A DNA stretch of 64,000 nucleotides from Clitopilus passeckerianus. Lineage: Eukaryota; Basidiomycota; Agaricomycetes; Agaricales; Entolomataceae. Location of the stretch: NCBI GenBank assembly GCA_944990035.1, contig CALYLX010000088.1:62001-126000 (forward strand), read 5' to 3'. Under the pieces are notes generated by a model. It did no database searches and had not been told where the DNA came from. It was given only the letters and a program-made list of their open reading frames with translations. Below are positions 34,785-46,794 of the stretch, one piece after another. Within the stretch, counting starts at the first letter, position 1. Each line of letters opens with the position of its first letter. Position numbers and translations under genes: made by a program.

Positions 34785-35484
34785 TCTTTCATTTATTGCT
34801 CAATCTAATCAGCCTCTTTCTGGACAGACATTCCAACAATTGAACATGTTGGCCTTTTATCTACGACAAAAAATTAGATCCATAGCGAACGAGCAGGGCT
34901 GGGCGGTCGAACCCCCATTTGGAATGCTGGGATTCGAAATGAGAGAACGCCTGCCATGATGCATGAGCAGGTAAGGGTTGCTTCCATTCCATTTCCCGAT
35001 AATGCCTGAGCAGATAAGGGTTGCTTTCAGTTCTCGTGTTTTTAATTTCTAATCCTCTCGTTCCGAATGGGGGCTCGATCACCCATCGCTCTGCTTCTTT
35101 GCCGTGGATCTAATGTTTTCCCTTACAGGCGGCAATTAACTCGTCTTTCTCGAGCGACATTCCCACAGTTGAATATAACGGCTTTGAAGCCATCTTACAG
35201 GTGCCGGATAGGCGAGGTTTCTAATCCGTAGATGGTGCTACTATGGGTCTAAAATTAAACGTTAAGCAAAGAATTCTTTGAAGTTGCTCTCTGCGACCAG
35301 AACGAATCCAACGAACATAGAGAAGGGTGCTAACTATGGAGGATGAGATAGTCAATGGACGAGGGACTCTGAATGTCCCACTTTTCTGTCGTATTTTCGG
35401 CCTGTCCCTCGAGGTAGTTTAGGTCTTCAATGTGTTTTTACGACAATTCACGTTACTATGTGGCGGGCACAGAGTCGTGGGGTA
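34785..35484. other. repeat-rich non-coding DNA
   Basis: Contains an inverted pair around 34910 and 35065 (CGAACCCCCATTTGGAA and TTCCGAATGGGGGCTCG) enclosing two direct repeats (GAGCAGGTAAGGGTTGCTT and GAGCAGATAAGGGTTGCTT). Possibly another small foldback element. No gene. Confidence 0.4.
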
Positions 35485-37455
35485 GCACTTGCTTGCAAAC
35501 ATCGCTTCTACTAGAGAGGCGCCTGCATGGAAATATCATTCTCACTCGAAGGCGCCTCTGTTTGTAAACCATCCATTGGGTGAGCATACGGCGGCCCAGG
35601 TAGGCTAATTGGGGATGCCTTCTCGTACATCATAGCGGGTAATGCTCCACCCCTTTCGGTGACGCCTCTGATCTCGCATCCGTCGTGAATTACGTTGCGC
35701 TCACCGTCGTTGACCGCGATCAATCCTTTTACTTTTTGGTCAAAAGACGATCATTCTCACCATTGTCGATCACGTCATGCTCATCGTTGGCCACAGCGAT
35801 CAGACTGATGCCATTTTAGGTCGGAACTTTAAACTCCGCAAACCAACCCAACCTACGGCCATTTGGACGCTCCCTGGACACTCTGTCTGCGTTGGGCCCT
35901 TTCTAAGCTCTATAAGCGTATATATGCATGTAAAGTATGACTTGTTGTCTAGAAATAGCATCGGAAATCTGTTGTGCTGGTTCATCATTAGTTTAGCGGG
36001 CAATCCCAAAGTCGGCATTGTGCCACCTGCCAGGCATTTCCATGCCATCCTCGGTGAATCTTCAATAATTAAGCCAGTGTTGAGACGACTCTGAGTGCTG
36101 TCTATTGAATATATGATTCTAGCAGTACGAGAATAATTGATACAGCGTAAGAAATGCCTGCCGATGACTTCATCTGGCGCTGGCTGGGCCCAATCCGAGA
36201 CGCCGCATAAATTTCTGCCAAGTATGCGTCTGCGATTAAGAGGTCCTGTGCCCTCGCAGTAGCCTGGAGTGATATAGATTGACCGGCACCCCGTATTAGC
36301 TCGCGACATGTCCAATTCAATTTCGTAACGGCGTACTAGGTTTAGACTTTGCAGACTTTTGCCGTGTCGATTCGTGGTAGTAGGGATGGGCTACTGACAG
36401 ATGAGCGAGTTAATTCCCCAGAGAGACCAGTCATAAAGTTCTTACCTGCATTCTACCGATATTGGCGAAGAGTTGTGGTCACACACACACAAGGATTAAC
36501 TCAGGGTTAACTACTAACAAGGTGCTCGTGAAAACTATCCCTTTCCTCACCTACGTTACCCCAATATATTACGATGGCTGTATCTACTATTAAAACCTGC
36601 CTTGATGTCAAGAAACAACTAAATTCTCTCGACATAACGGCCACACACGACCTTTCCTACGATATAAACGACCTTTCATGCCGTCTTCTCACGACCTTTG
36701 ACGACTTTTGATGGTGACTTTGAGCGACCTTTTCGGCAACTTTGGACGACCTCACGACTTTTAACGACTTTTGGGGACTGTAACGACCTCGATCGGCCAA
36801 TACACGCGCGAGTACATAATCCATTGATCCCGAATTTTAAAAGATGCAAGTGCTAGCTGTCGATTCCTAGAGCCGTACCGCACCACTTCCAGTGGCGGCC
36901 CAACGGCCTCATGAACTGTTCATGGACGTACCTTCCAACCTGCTATCCTAGTATTCATCCTCTCATTATTGAGTGCACGATTGATCGCTGTTCTCTCCGT
37001 GAAAGTCCGATTATTCCTTGTACACATAGCCGTTGCTTTATAGATGTATTTCGGAGCTATATTACACCTAGTAACATACAAATACTATTGAAAACAAAAA
37101 ATAAAGTATCTAATAACGAGGGCGGATAGCAGGGTGAGGGCGAAGCATTCAGGTCGCTGGTACCCCATTGGGAGTTAGTCAGCAAAAGGCGGGCGGCGGG
37201 CGGGAAAGCGGGAGCTGGCGGGTTACCGGTAAGTTTAGGGTGGCGGCACCATGGTCAATGTCGAGCAACGCCCCAAAAGGACGGGGAGCATGTGGTCCAA
37301 TTGCCATCTTGATGAGCCCTGGTTCCAAAGAAGATCCGGAGTCTGAAATCTGATTGCAGAGAAGACTTGACTTGCAAGCAGAATGTCTTCTAGTTAGAAC
37401 GATATTTGCAAGCCAGCGCCACCTCTAGTAGAAGTAGAAGGAATGTTTGCAAACC
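35485..37455. mobile_element. possible DNA-transposon remnant bounded by inverted repeats
   Basis: Sequence near 35493-35523 (TTGCAAACAT then CTTCTACTAGAG then GGCGC) recurs inverted near 37418-37451, about 2 kb apart. Related inverted pieces lie just inside the left end (about 35553-35575). The interior has no intact transposase, a cluster of CGAC-starting motifs, an AT-rich part near 37060-37110 and a G-rich part at 37186-37222. This fits a non-autonomous or decayed element, but the boundaries are approximate. The long minus frame at 35800-36315 has no recognised domain. Confidence 0.35.
36645..36800. repeat. cluster of degenerate CGACCTTT / CGACTTTT motifs
   Basis: In about 155 bases the motif CGAC followed by CTTT or TTTT occurs roughly eight times, all on the same strand and irregularly spaced (for example CGACCTTTGACGACTTTTGA). 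Such subterminal arrays are seen in some DNA transposons as transposase-binding sites. That role is inference. Confidence 0.5.
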
Positions 37456-37665
37456 AGGGCTACTCTCTGGTCGGGCACATTGCTGGAAATAAGGGATAGG
37501 AATATGAGTCGGTCTTACAAGTAGCGTAGGGCGAAGAAAGCAACGCTTTTAGTGTCTCAAGGTTTTAAGAACATGTAATTATAGCGAATAAAAGATACAA
37601 AAAAATACATCCCATGATCTATCGCAATCCTCATACACCTATTTACTTGGTTTCCATCCGTTGAC

Positions 37666-38392
37666 CTATACGTCAACCTTCCATACCGAGTCCGAGTCTG
37701 CACCCAGCAGATCCTGAGCTTGTTGTCTCTTCTGGACAGCGGTCATGCTGCTTATGACCTGCAATAGAACGGGCATCAACGCAGCTGCCAAGATGGTTCC
37801 TCTAACGAATTTGGACTCCGTTACTGCACAGATCTCAATGATGAGAACAAGTTTGGCCATAAGCAGAGGCAAGAGGTTGATCAGCGTAAATGCCAGCGGA
37901 CCGAGCGCCCCGACGTAGACCTAAACAAGCAGGAAAATATGTTGAGCATGAGCATCGTCCGAGGCGCTTATTAGGTCTCATAAACACATCACGAACCTCA
38001 AATGTACCGTCGCTTATATTGTCATAGATCAGAGAAACATTGCTTGAGAAAAGGAGGCATCCGATAACGATCTCGGCAAAAGTCATCCTCCCTTGACTGC
38101 GCATGTATCTAGTAGGGGAAAAGCATGCGTTAGAACGGTGACCGGTTGAGATTTCTCTTGAACGTACGCCAACAAAGCAAAGAGCTACGAAGCCTGCGTT
38201 AGTCCAGCATCGGGCAAAACGATAACAATGCCATGGGCTCACTATTGCGAGCGCCATCCGATGTTGGTCCGAGAATCGTTTGACGAGAGCTTCAGAATGG
38301 CCAGAGTTCTTCATGGCATGGACGACCTCCCCGTAGATGGTACAAGAAGCAAAGGCCTCTCCGGCCGTAGAGAAAAAGCGTCCCCTTGCCAT
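37666..38392 (-). CDS. MPF small membrane protein, member 6
   Basis: Four exons on the minus strand: 38243-38392, 38168-38184 (17 nt), 37997-38108 (112 nt) and 37666-37920, giving 177 residues. Landmarks: ASCTIYGEVVHAM, EALVKRFSDQHRMALAI, microexon LFALLA, CLLFSSNVSLIYDNISDGTFE, LGPLAFTLINLLPLLMAK, TESKFVRG. It groups with member 8 by the 50-codon first exon and by LGPL and INL in exon 4. The tail is polar. It stays open although quite diverged, which supports function. Confidence 0.78.
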
Positions 38393-38494
38393 GCAGAGTG
38401 ACGATTATCCAAGATTTTTTAGATGCACAGATATAGAGGCCACAGTCAGTAGCGGGCAAGAGCTTTCGATAACATTAGCGGCAAGTGGCCGAGG

Positions 38495-38503
38495 TTTATA
38501 TAG
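38495..38503 (-). promoter_or_regulatory. TATA box of MPF member 6
   Basis: On the minus strand CTATATAAA lies about 105 bases upstream of the ATG at 38392. Confidence 0.45.
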
Positions 38504-38899
38504 CGCTGTAGTTTGTTGCTTGACGTGTTTGGTCCAGTTCTGAAATTGCCTAACAAGGTCATTCCAAACCTGTGTTGAGGCAGTTTTAGCCATTCTGGGG
38601 CAATAACAAGCAAAGCTATACACTGCCAAATAAATGGGCGAGACCAATCCTTCTTTGGTGATATCCAGTTTTGCCCAAATCGAGTAATCAGCTCGAGGCA
38701 CCTTTCCGTCACAACGCTGTGGACGTGCTTCCAAATATCCCTGGCGTTTCAAAAGAACCCAAGACGAATGCGGCCCGGCGGGGCACATTGCAACACCCTA
38801 CCAACAGAAGATCTCCACAATGGATACCCAATATCCCGCATCTACCACAAACCTCTCTGAAGCTCTAATTGCCGCCACTCTGCCCATTCACCACATGAG
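38504..38899. other. unassigned DNA upstream of MPF member 6
   Basis: About 400 bases, with frames on both strands but no recognised motif. Confidence 0.35.
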
Positions 38900-39940
38900 G
38901 CGACCATACCACTCAAAGCCGAACGGAAGCTTCCTCTCCGGCGTGAAAGTCACTTCTACGCGCTTTCGTGGTACTTTCACGGGCATGGTCTTCGTCCTTT
39001 GCACCATCCGGGAGGACACACACGTCGGTGTCAGATAGTTTGCCCATGACGGCGCGGTCTAAGAGATAATCGTCAGCGGAGGGCTAACATAGTCAGGAGG
39101 ACACATACCTGGGAGGTGAGCGTCTTGGATAGTAGCAGCCTCGAGAGAATCGGGAGCTAATACCATGTCCTCCAGAATACATAAAATGCATTCATCTACA
39201 TCTTTTCCCACCATTCTACCGTCTCACTTCCAGAGCGGGGTGCACCGATTTTACACCTCTTGTCCCGTCGACTATGATACCCATGCTTTCATTTCAAACA
39301 CCCTGCTTCTGGGATGGGCCGTTTCTTACTTCGCATCGCATCAATCAGCGCTGTTGGCGCAAGAACCAAGATTGAACTCACCTTCAGAGGAGGGATTGGG
39401 GCTATCTTGCGCGGCCAAATTGCAAGCACACTGTCGGAGGGGTACGATGGTCTTTCGGCGTGTGTAAAAGCCAGGGCTATGAGGAGGAGGAACGTACGTT
39501 CGGTGGAAACTGTGGGGTTGAATCCTGATAGCTCGGAGGGGGAACGTCACGCTGGAAGGCCCCCTAGCCGTGGCCAAAACCGTCAAACTAGACCTACCCC
39601 AAACTTCGTCAGACACAGCGGCGCTTTGGGATCTGGACTGCCTGTGTCTTCTACAACGAAGCACCCCTGCGACGACGTCCACCCGTGGTCATATTCAAGC
39701 AGCACCCTTCCTCGTGATTCCTTCCCACTTCTCTGGTCGGCATTACGATGCGCCTTAGGTTCCTTGATCGAATGCAAGCTCAGGCCGGCCGTAAAGTAAA
39801 TACCGTTATCGACCCCAAACCTGGACGGGAGTGTTTCTTCAAGTATCACAGCGAGCATTACGCCGGCCCGTCGTCTAAGCCCTCAGCACCCCTCCTGCCA
39901 ATAAAGTCTCCTTTTCTTGTCCTTCTTCCTATATTTACCC
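38900..39940 (+). pseudogene. R repeat, copy 2 (decayed coding-like sequence)
   Basis: Shares with copies 1 and 3 the segment around GGTCTTCGTCCTTTGCA then GGGAGGACACACACG, the intron-like piece GTGAGCGTCTTGGAT...TCCAG (about 39115-39175), and TTTCTTCAAGTATCA near 39836. One frame reads KIELTFRGGIGAILRGQIA, which matches KMELTF in copy 3, and GYDGLSACVKARAMRRRNV, so it derives from a real protein-coding gene. Several frameshifts and stops are present. Parent gene not recognised. Confidence 0.6.
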
Positions 39941-39944
39941 CCGC

Positions 39945-40250
39945 CTCAAGATCGACACGTACCACTTTACTGCCTAATCCATCCCTTGGGCCTCTTCTTA
40001 TTCGCTTGAGCACAATACGAGGAAGGGCGCGCGTATGAGCACTCCGCCATGCACTTAGTGTCACTCCTCCAGACACTCGACCTTTATCTTCGTCTTCCTC
40101 AATATCCGGGCGTACATCTATCAGTCTACAACGATTTGCCTGGGGTAAATGTACCCGAGGAAGAGACGAAGGCTATTGAGGGAGTTGGCAGAGGTAGAAA
40201 TGTATGTTCGGACGGTGCAGCTGGGGTTGGATTAGGGAGTAGCAAAAATA
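39945..40250 (+). pseudogene. HIT-finger gene fragment, copy 2 (decayed)
   Basis: Weak but clear match to the 3' half of the intact HIT gene: GATCGACACGTACCAC with CTGCCTAATCCATC, GTGTCACTCCTCCAGACA, and ACGATTTGCCTGGGGTAAAT where the parent encodes NDLPGVYV. Frames are broken. It follows directly after R copy 2, the same order as at 31.9-33.3 kb. Confidence 0.7.
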
Positions 40251-41262
40251 ATCTAAATCTCTTATTCTTTCTCGCCGTCGTTCCCGATCGATCACGACTT
40301 ACAATCGACTCCCCAATTTTCCTATCCAAACGGAGAAACATGGACGAGCTCACTCGCTTGAGTAATTGAAATTCCCTGTGCGCAGCTCCGCCCAGAAAAA
40401 AAATAATCCATGCTGACAATGACTGTCATTCTCCGCCTCCATCGGTGACATCGCTAAATATTGGCGCCCAACAAAGGGCAACCACTGTTTGGCGGCGCTT
40501 TATATATACCTCCGCCAGCCCTCAACGACACATGATATGCAACCAGGAGGAACAAGCACCCAACCTAAAGCAGATCTTGCCCACCGGCAACATCACGTCA
40601 GTCTAATTGCCGTCCAGGAGCAAATCGCGAGGACTTGAACGAGAGATACTTCGTATGGATCGATTGCCGGAGAAAAGCGCCTTAGCGGGGACTGGGTGAA
40701 AGTGCGAGAAAGAGAAGGCTATATTATACTAGTTTGTAGTGTCAAAGGGACCGAATTGCAACATATCCCAAACCTCCTTCCGACTTCGATGGATTGAGAG
40801 AATTCCAAAGAGGATCTGAAAGCCAGACCCTGCGTGGGCAAGTTTAAACATTGATCCATGTTATTGGCATATTAATAAGTCAGGGAGATGCTAGATATGC
40901 TGGAAATGTCGGGGTAGACTTAGAAGAAGGCCAAACAGAGTGAGGATACACAGTGGCAGGCAGTGTATCATGGTGATATCGTGGCTAACTTGGGAAATAG
41001 ACATTAGACACTGCAGCGGTCTGTCAGGTCAGAACGATTGCTAGGGTGAGCCGAACTGAGGGTGGGCTAAATCATAATGAACTCCAGACTCGTAAACCCG
41101 TACTAAGGAACCTGTTAAGGCAGTGAACCGGGTTCAGATTAGATGAGCTAAATGAACCTGTGTTTCGACCCGAGTCGCCGTGAGAACGCTGAGCTTGAAC
41201 CGGCCCAGCCCAACCATTAGGAACAATCGCTTGTTATGGTGGTGCTGACTTTCTCTGCCTTG
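40251..41262. other. intergenic
   Basis: About 1 kb with no supported gene; it contains the upstream region of MPF member 7. Confidence 0.4.
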
Positions 41263-41269
41263 TTTATAA
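41263..41269 (+). promoter_or_regulatory. TATA box of MPF member 7
   Basis: TTTATAA, 67 bases before the ATG. The preceding CTCTGCCTTGTTTATAA resembles CTCTGCCTTATTTATAA in front of member 10, so the two promoters are homologous. Confidence 0.6.
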
Positions 41270-41335
41270 GCTGCAGCCCCTCATAATCCAGCTCAGCAAC
41301 TTGACTCTCCTGCTCTTCGTGATTGAAGATCCACT

Positions 41336-42058
41336 ATGTCTCTCCTCGGGCTCTTGCATGCTCTCCGAAGATATATCCCCCTGGTCGTATCTGCCATCCT
41401 CTCTTGCTCTCTCTACCGGGAAGTCCTCAACGCCTCTGGCGACAACGCAGCCATCAGACCTCTAGTCAAACGTCTCGCGGATCAACGCAAGATGTCGCTC
41501 ATCATAGTGAGCCTCTCTTCTCCTTCCATCCTTCCCTACAGCTAACATACATTGCTTGTCGAAGCTAACCGCTATTCTTGCGTAAGTAGCCTCACACTTT
41601 TCTTAGATAGATGAACAAAGCTACATGACGGCGCGCCCTAGATACAATGTGCATGAGGGCCGAGTGAACGCTGCTCGGGTCACGGTCGTGTTAATCCTCC
41701 TCACTCTAAACATCTCATCAACATACGATGGAGTTAGTGACGAAACATTCAAAGTCGGGCAATCCCATATTTATATTCAGAGCCCTCGCTAACACAACGT
41801 TTCTTCGTTCTAAAGTCTTGTGTCAACACACTCGGACCCATCGCGTTCACCGTCATCAACTCCATACCCCGTATACTTGCGCGCATCATCCTTTATATCG
41901 AAATCTTTCGTGGGTTCGAGTCCAAGCTGGCGGCGACAGGGATCACTACTCTTATTTCGATGCCTGGGCTGTTGCACGTTGGTGGGGAGGTCATGGCGAT
42001 TTGGCCGCCTTCTGATCCTGCAGATCCAGGCGACGCTGTGGTCGGTGCCAGCGTCTAG
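41336..42058 (+). CDS. MPF small membrane protein, member 7
   Basis: Four exons: 41336-41506, 41565-41581 (17 nt), 41642-41753 (112 nt) and 41816-42058, giving 180 residues. Hydrophobic segments lie near residues 3-24, 51-62, 72-88, 100-125 and 128-150. Landmarks: SCSLYREVLNAS, RPLVKRLADQRKMSLII, LTAILA, LLTLNISSTYDGVSDETFK, LGPIAFTVINSIPRILA, FESKLAATGI, and a Pro/Asp-rich tail. The exon 3 donor is GTCGGG, which is unusual, but the joint is confirmed by member 10. It is the closest relative of member 10, including promoter and 3' flank. Confidence 0.8.
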
Positions 42059-42299
42059 GCTGACGATGTGGAAGAGGGTGTTAACACTGTATCGTTTTTT
42101 AACCTCGCGATTGGGCGACTTGCGCGCCTACATACCCATTTAGTCACTGCCCCGGACGGAAGTAAATTTAATCGTATCTAATCGATCTAATAGCTTGGTG
42201 GGGTTGTCGGCGATCAAACAGTTGTCAATCGATACATAATTAGTACAAATGCCAAGCGATGACAAAATGAGCCTCCACAACAGCCTGTGACCACCTTTC

Positions 42300-43260
42300 T
42301 GCCCAAACACCAAGCAAGCCTGACGCAAGCTTCCCCTCCACGTGAAGAGCCACTCCTACGCGCGTTATTGCTACTCCCACCCGCCCCGTCTTCGTCCTTT
42401 GCATCAGCTGGGAGGACACACACGCCGGTGTCAGGCAATTCTCTCAAAGATGGACGCTCGAAGCTGTTCAGATAGTCATTACCCATAGCCAACGTAGTCA
42501 CGAACTTGAAGATAAATGTCCAGCAGGTGAGTGCCTTGGATGCCAGCGACCTCGAGGAAATGGGGAGCTGATATCATGTCTTCCAGAATATCACGAAACG
42601 GATTCATTTGGATCTTGCCCCTGCCATTGGCATACCTTCGTCCCGTTCCCTACCCTGCTCGTCCCTTCGACTATGGATATCCTCGCTCAAATCAAACGCT
42701 CTTCGTCTGGGATGGACCGTCTCTCACATTGCATCACGCTAGCGGGCGTCGTTGGCGCCAGAACCAAGATGGAACTCACCTTCCAATGAAGGGCTTGGGG
42801 CCGGTTTGCGCGACCGAGTTGTAGACACACTATGGGAGGGGTATGGTGGTCTTTCGGCATGTGTTAAGGCCAGGGATATGAGGAGGAGGAATGTATAACT
42901 GGTGGAAGCTAGGGTTGAATAGGATAACACAGAAGGCGAACGTCGCCACACTGGGAGGTTCTCTAGTCGCGACCAAGATCATCAACTGGACCTTCCCCCA
43001 AACTTCGCCACCACGGCGGCTACTGGGGATCTTGACTACCCTTCCCTGGAGCACGAATCACTTCCGCGCCGACGTCCATCCGTGGCCACGTTCAAGCTTA
43101 GCACTTCCCAGTAAACCCCTTCATACTCCTCGGTTCGCTCAAGGAGGCACATTCTTCAAGCATCATAGTGAACATCACGCCAGCGCGTCCAAATCCTCCA
43201 CACGTCCCACTGACCAGATCGCCCTCTACGTGCCCTCCTCCCAAGATGTAGACGCAGGTG
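42300..43260 (+). pseudogene. R repeat, copy 3 (decayed coding-like sequence)
   Basis: Carries the shared GTCTTCGTCCTTTGCA and GGGAGGACACACACGC (about 42390-42425), the intron-like GTGAGTGCCTTGGAT...TTCCAG (about 42535-42590), and TTCTTCAAGCATCATAG near 43150. It is the best preserved frame-wise: LPLAYLRPVPYPARPFDYGY, QTLFVWDGPSLTL, then KMELTF in another frame. Frames change several times, so it cannot be translated. No HIT fragment follows this copy. Confidence 0.6.
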
Positions 43261-43399
43261 TAATCTCCACATCTCCTCCAACCCTACATTCGCTGCATAA
43301 AAGGCCTCATGCAATATTCATGGCAAATCTAACTGCAACTCAATCCCGCCGACCATATCTCCACTCGCCTCCCCCAGACTCGTAGTTTCACGACTCGGA

Positions 43400-43850
43400 C
43401 GCACATTGCATTTGCTACTAGGCACTATGCAACACCATTCAAATTGACCCGTGTCCACGACATGCAGCCCTACGAATACCTCACTGCCCACAACTCTTTG
43501 AATTCTACTCACGAGTCCAGGAGGTGCCATATCTGCATTAGCCTGGGATGGAGAAGGCTTCTGCGTGCGTGTATTTCACAGGACAGGAATGCGAACTATC
43601 CGCCAAAGCAGTGCGTATAGCTTGCGACGAGCTGGTCAGTGGCTATGGTGCACTCTTTCGACTGCGCGGTTGAGAGAGGAGCGATGGCGAGCCCGATGAG
43701 GGCGTTGGAGGAAGGTCGGGTATATGTGCAGCTAGAAAGCTTTGTATTTGACCGTCGGTCCGTGAAACTGATTCTACGGGGTTAGGTTATCTTGGAGGTT
43801 GCAGAAAGGGGCTTCGAGTACCCTGTGAAGCTGGCGTAGGTTTTCTCCAA
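43400..43850 (+). pseudogene. decayed coding-like stretch of unknown parent
   Basis: One frame near 43700-43840 reads LEEGRVYVQLESFVFDRRS then KLILRG, a stop, and VILEVAERGFEYPVKLA. That is long enough to suggest the 3' end of a former gene, perhaps of R. No family recognised. Confidence 0.35.
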
Positions 43851-44067
43851 TTGTTTTTTTCGAATAAGATTGCGAGTTAAAAACACGAATCTCCCCGCCA
43901 CGGACATATGCACCATAGAGATGTACGCGCACGGTTGATACCTGAATATCATCCTGTTTTGTTCAACTTCGAGCTATCAATTCCACCAGTGTTCACGACC
44001 TAAGCTTCAATGTAGGTATTACTAACTACAACATCACCCCACCCGTACGAAGGGGAAAAAAGATCCT

Positions 44068-44767
44068 TCATGCGACTCCCTTCGAAGCCTTCCCTGCGCT
44101 GTCCGCGTCCGTTTTTATATTCTTCGTAAGCTTGGTCTGTTCCTCCTTCAATTTCGACGTCAACGAAGATGTGTCCTTTCCGGCGGCCTTCGCTTTTGCA
44201 ATCTTATAGAGGGAAAGCCATCAACTGTGTCTTGATACCTGGAGTACCAGAGAGACTCACATCGATATTGAGAACCTGAACTTCGCCGGTAAGCTTAAGA
44301 ACCTTGTTCTTGATCTTGCCAACAGAGAGCGCGTCGGCTGGAAGGAGAGCTTATAAGGAACGGAAAGGGTGGGGAAAGGGGAATCAAAACATACCATCTG
44401 CGCCAGAAGCAGCTTTGATTTGTGGATTGAAATCTTCCGTTTCGGCGGACTCAGCGGCTTTCCTCATTGCTTGGACGGCATCCCGTTCGTCCTGCGATAC
44501 TGTGGCAAGATCCCTTCCGTCGAAAGGAGTGATGAACACCGCGGCCGCTTCTGCCTGAGCATTTCCACCTTCACCGTCCGAAATTTGGAAATCTGCATAG
44601 CTAGATTCCTTTGTCAATCAAATGATACGGCACCTAGTAGCAAAAGTCGTTACTCACGCTTGTTCTACGAAAGCCCGTACTTTTAACTCTCGTTGTTTAA
44701 GCGGAAGCGCCAGCGTGAATGAAAATAGACCAAGGAAGAAGCAAGGAAGAAGACGGCTGAACAACAT
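44068..44767 (-). CDS. small secreted protein
   Basis: Four exons on the minus strand: 44658-44767, 44395-44600, 44261-44337 and 44068-44202, giving 175 residues. Residues 1-20 are a signal peptide (LLPCFFLGLFSFTLALP). The mature part begins with YADFQISDGEGGNAQAEA and continues through FNPQIKAASGADADAL and GKIKNKVLKLTGEVQVLNI, then a Lys-rich helical tail. This pattern is typical of a small secreted protein family widespread in Agaricomycetes, whose role is not established. It has no membrane anchor and no Cys in the mature part. Confidence 0.78.
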
Positions 44768-46794
44768 GTTGAGAGATGCTGGGTGGGAGAAGAAGTGATA
44801 TAAAGAAAGAATTGAAGTAGTCGAAGAACAATGCAAACAGCGTCACAGACGCAAGAAAGAAATCAATAACAGAAAAGAGGAAGAAAGGGAATGGTCTCTC
44901 CAGGGTGCCAACAGAGGGGATTATATACCAAGCGTCATGGTGTGCCTCGTAGTCCGCGTTGGTGACGGTTAACACCTAGACGACAGCCGTGAAGTTCAAT
45001 TGACTCGCATATCGAGAGAGTGCCTTCTCTTTGCAATCTGAGGCGGTCTGAGCCACTATGATAACTCGAATTGCCTCCGCTCGGAGTAACAGGAATTCCA
45101 TGTAGTACTTCTGCACGATCCACTGATGCAACGGTAACCATGAGGCAACAAGGGACCAGGAATTACCACGTTTACGGCCCGGTTCTTTGCGGAATGAAGT
45201 CCCCATGATTGTGCCGGCCCCGACTTAAAGCATCTCTATTGTAGTGGAAAGAGGGCTATCAAGTTGCTATAGTGGCGACTTTCCCAAGTCGACCTGACCA
45301 ATATATTTCAATCATGCTATTATCTCCGTTAAGTACGACTACCCGCATCATAGCAAGGAGTGTCACTATGATCTGTATCATATCCGAAGACGCGTTGGTA
45401 GTAGCAGACCGGTCACGAGACGCACACAATCCTGTGGAGATGCGCCACTGCGCGAGCAGCAGTGGACCTATCCTCTGGTGGCACGGGCACATCGTTCACG
45501 GAGATACTTACAGATGTACGCGTATCATACCTTCGCAAACTATTTGCAATGAGATGCGTTAGCCAGAAATAACGGTGGCTGGGTCATCCATATGTGCACA
45601 GGGGCGCGAGTTACTCTGCGAAATTCGTCCGGAATATACGTATAGAAGATGGCTCTGTTATCATTTTACCAATATATCCATGGGTCATGCTATTGAGGTG
45701 AGCTACTCACCTCAGTCCTTCCCCCTAGAACCACTCTGTCGACAGGAAGAACCACAGTTTAATCAACATGATCGATCATGCACCGATCGATCGATCTCGA
45801 TCAGCGGACGCAAATGCTTATGCATGTCGGCCGTTCTAGGCCACTCACTTCTTGCCTTGAGCCAATTGACCTGCAACAGACGCATTGCGCGGTTTGTCTC
45901 GTTCTCTTGGCTTAGGTTACTGGGAGAACATGACAGGCAGTACAGGGCTCAGCCTTGCCGTCATGATGTATTCGCTTCGTTCAGAGAGATTCTGGGCGAT
46001 GATGACAAACGCACGCGACCGTGAACCGGTTGGAGATCCTCGATAATCCAAGAAACTCAATGTTCTCCAGGTTCACTGACAGACTCATTCACTGGCAGCT
46101 TCCGTGAAGTGGCTTCACTCCAGTTGGAGTCGAGCCCAAGCTATGCCTTTACTGTCTCCGAGCAATTTGCGGCATAGGAAGCTGCAAGAAAGCTTGTTGG
46201 CTCTAGGCTTGCTCGCCGTCCGGCTTTCATAATTCAAGTCCAACTTCAACTTACCGGTCATTACACGCGGAACATTCTTTGTTGTTGACCCTGTTCCATC
46301 AGAAAGAGGAAGGCAAACTCTCTGGAGTCTGAGTAGAGAGCAAGAACGGTTGTCGGGGATCCATCATTGCGAGGTTATTGCTCTCTTGAAGTGATAGGTG
46401 ATCGCTCGCGAGGAAAATTGTTCTTGTGAGCTGGAAGATCATACAGCGTTTCTCGGGCGAGCCACGTCTTATTAGGCCGTAGTATTGCAACTAGCACGAG
46501 GAAGACATGCGATGTAAGGTTGTACCAGGGAAGCCCCCGTTAGATACAAGGGAGTGGATATGTATTGAAGGGCAAGCACTCCGGGTGTACCACCCCGATG
46601 GTCACAGCCGGGAGCTTCAGAGCACTAGGAGAGAGACAAAAGCAGAGGGCGGGTTGTGACGCGGGGGCACAAGGACAAGGAGAACCAAAAGCGTTGACAT
46701 ACCCTATGAAACACCAACAAAATGACAACCACGTCGACTAGTCATAGAATCGCACTAAGACCCATGAAGTAGATTCCATTGCAGGCGCAACACT
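44768..46794. other. intergenic, no supportable gene
   Basis: About 2 kb. The longest frame (45575-46024, +) has no motif and no conserved splice context. A short palindromic stretch rich in GATCGAT lies at about 45765-45800. Promoter of the secreted protein at the left end. Confidence 0.45.

Noticed and set aside
35800..36315. 171-residue minus-strand frame, possible transposase
   Set aside because: No catalytic motif or recognisable domain, and a plus-strand frame overlaps most of it.
36484..36497. CA microsatellite
   Set aside because: Only about six dinucleotide repeats, not notable.
45575..46024. 149-residue open frame on the plus strand
   Set aside because: No motif, no initiation context and no splice partner; composition looks random.
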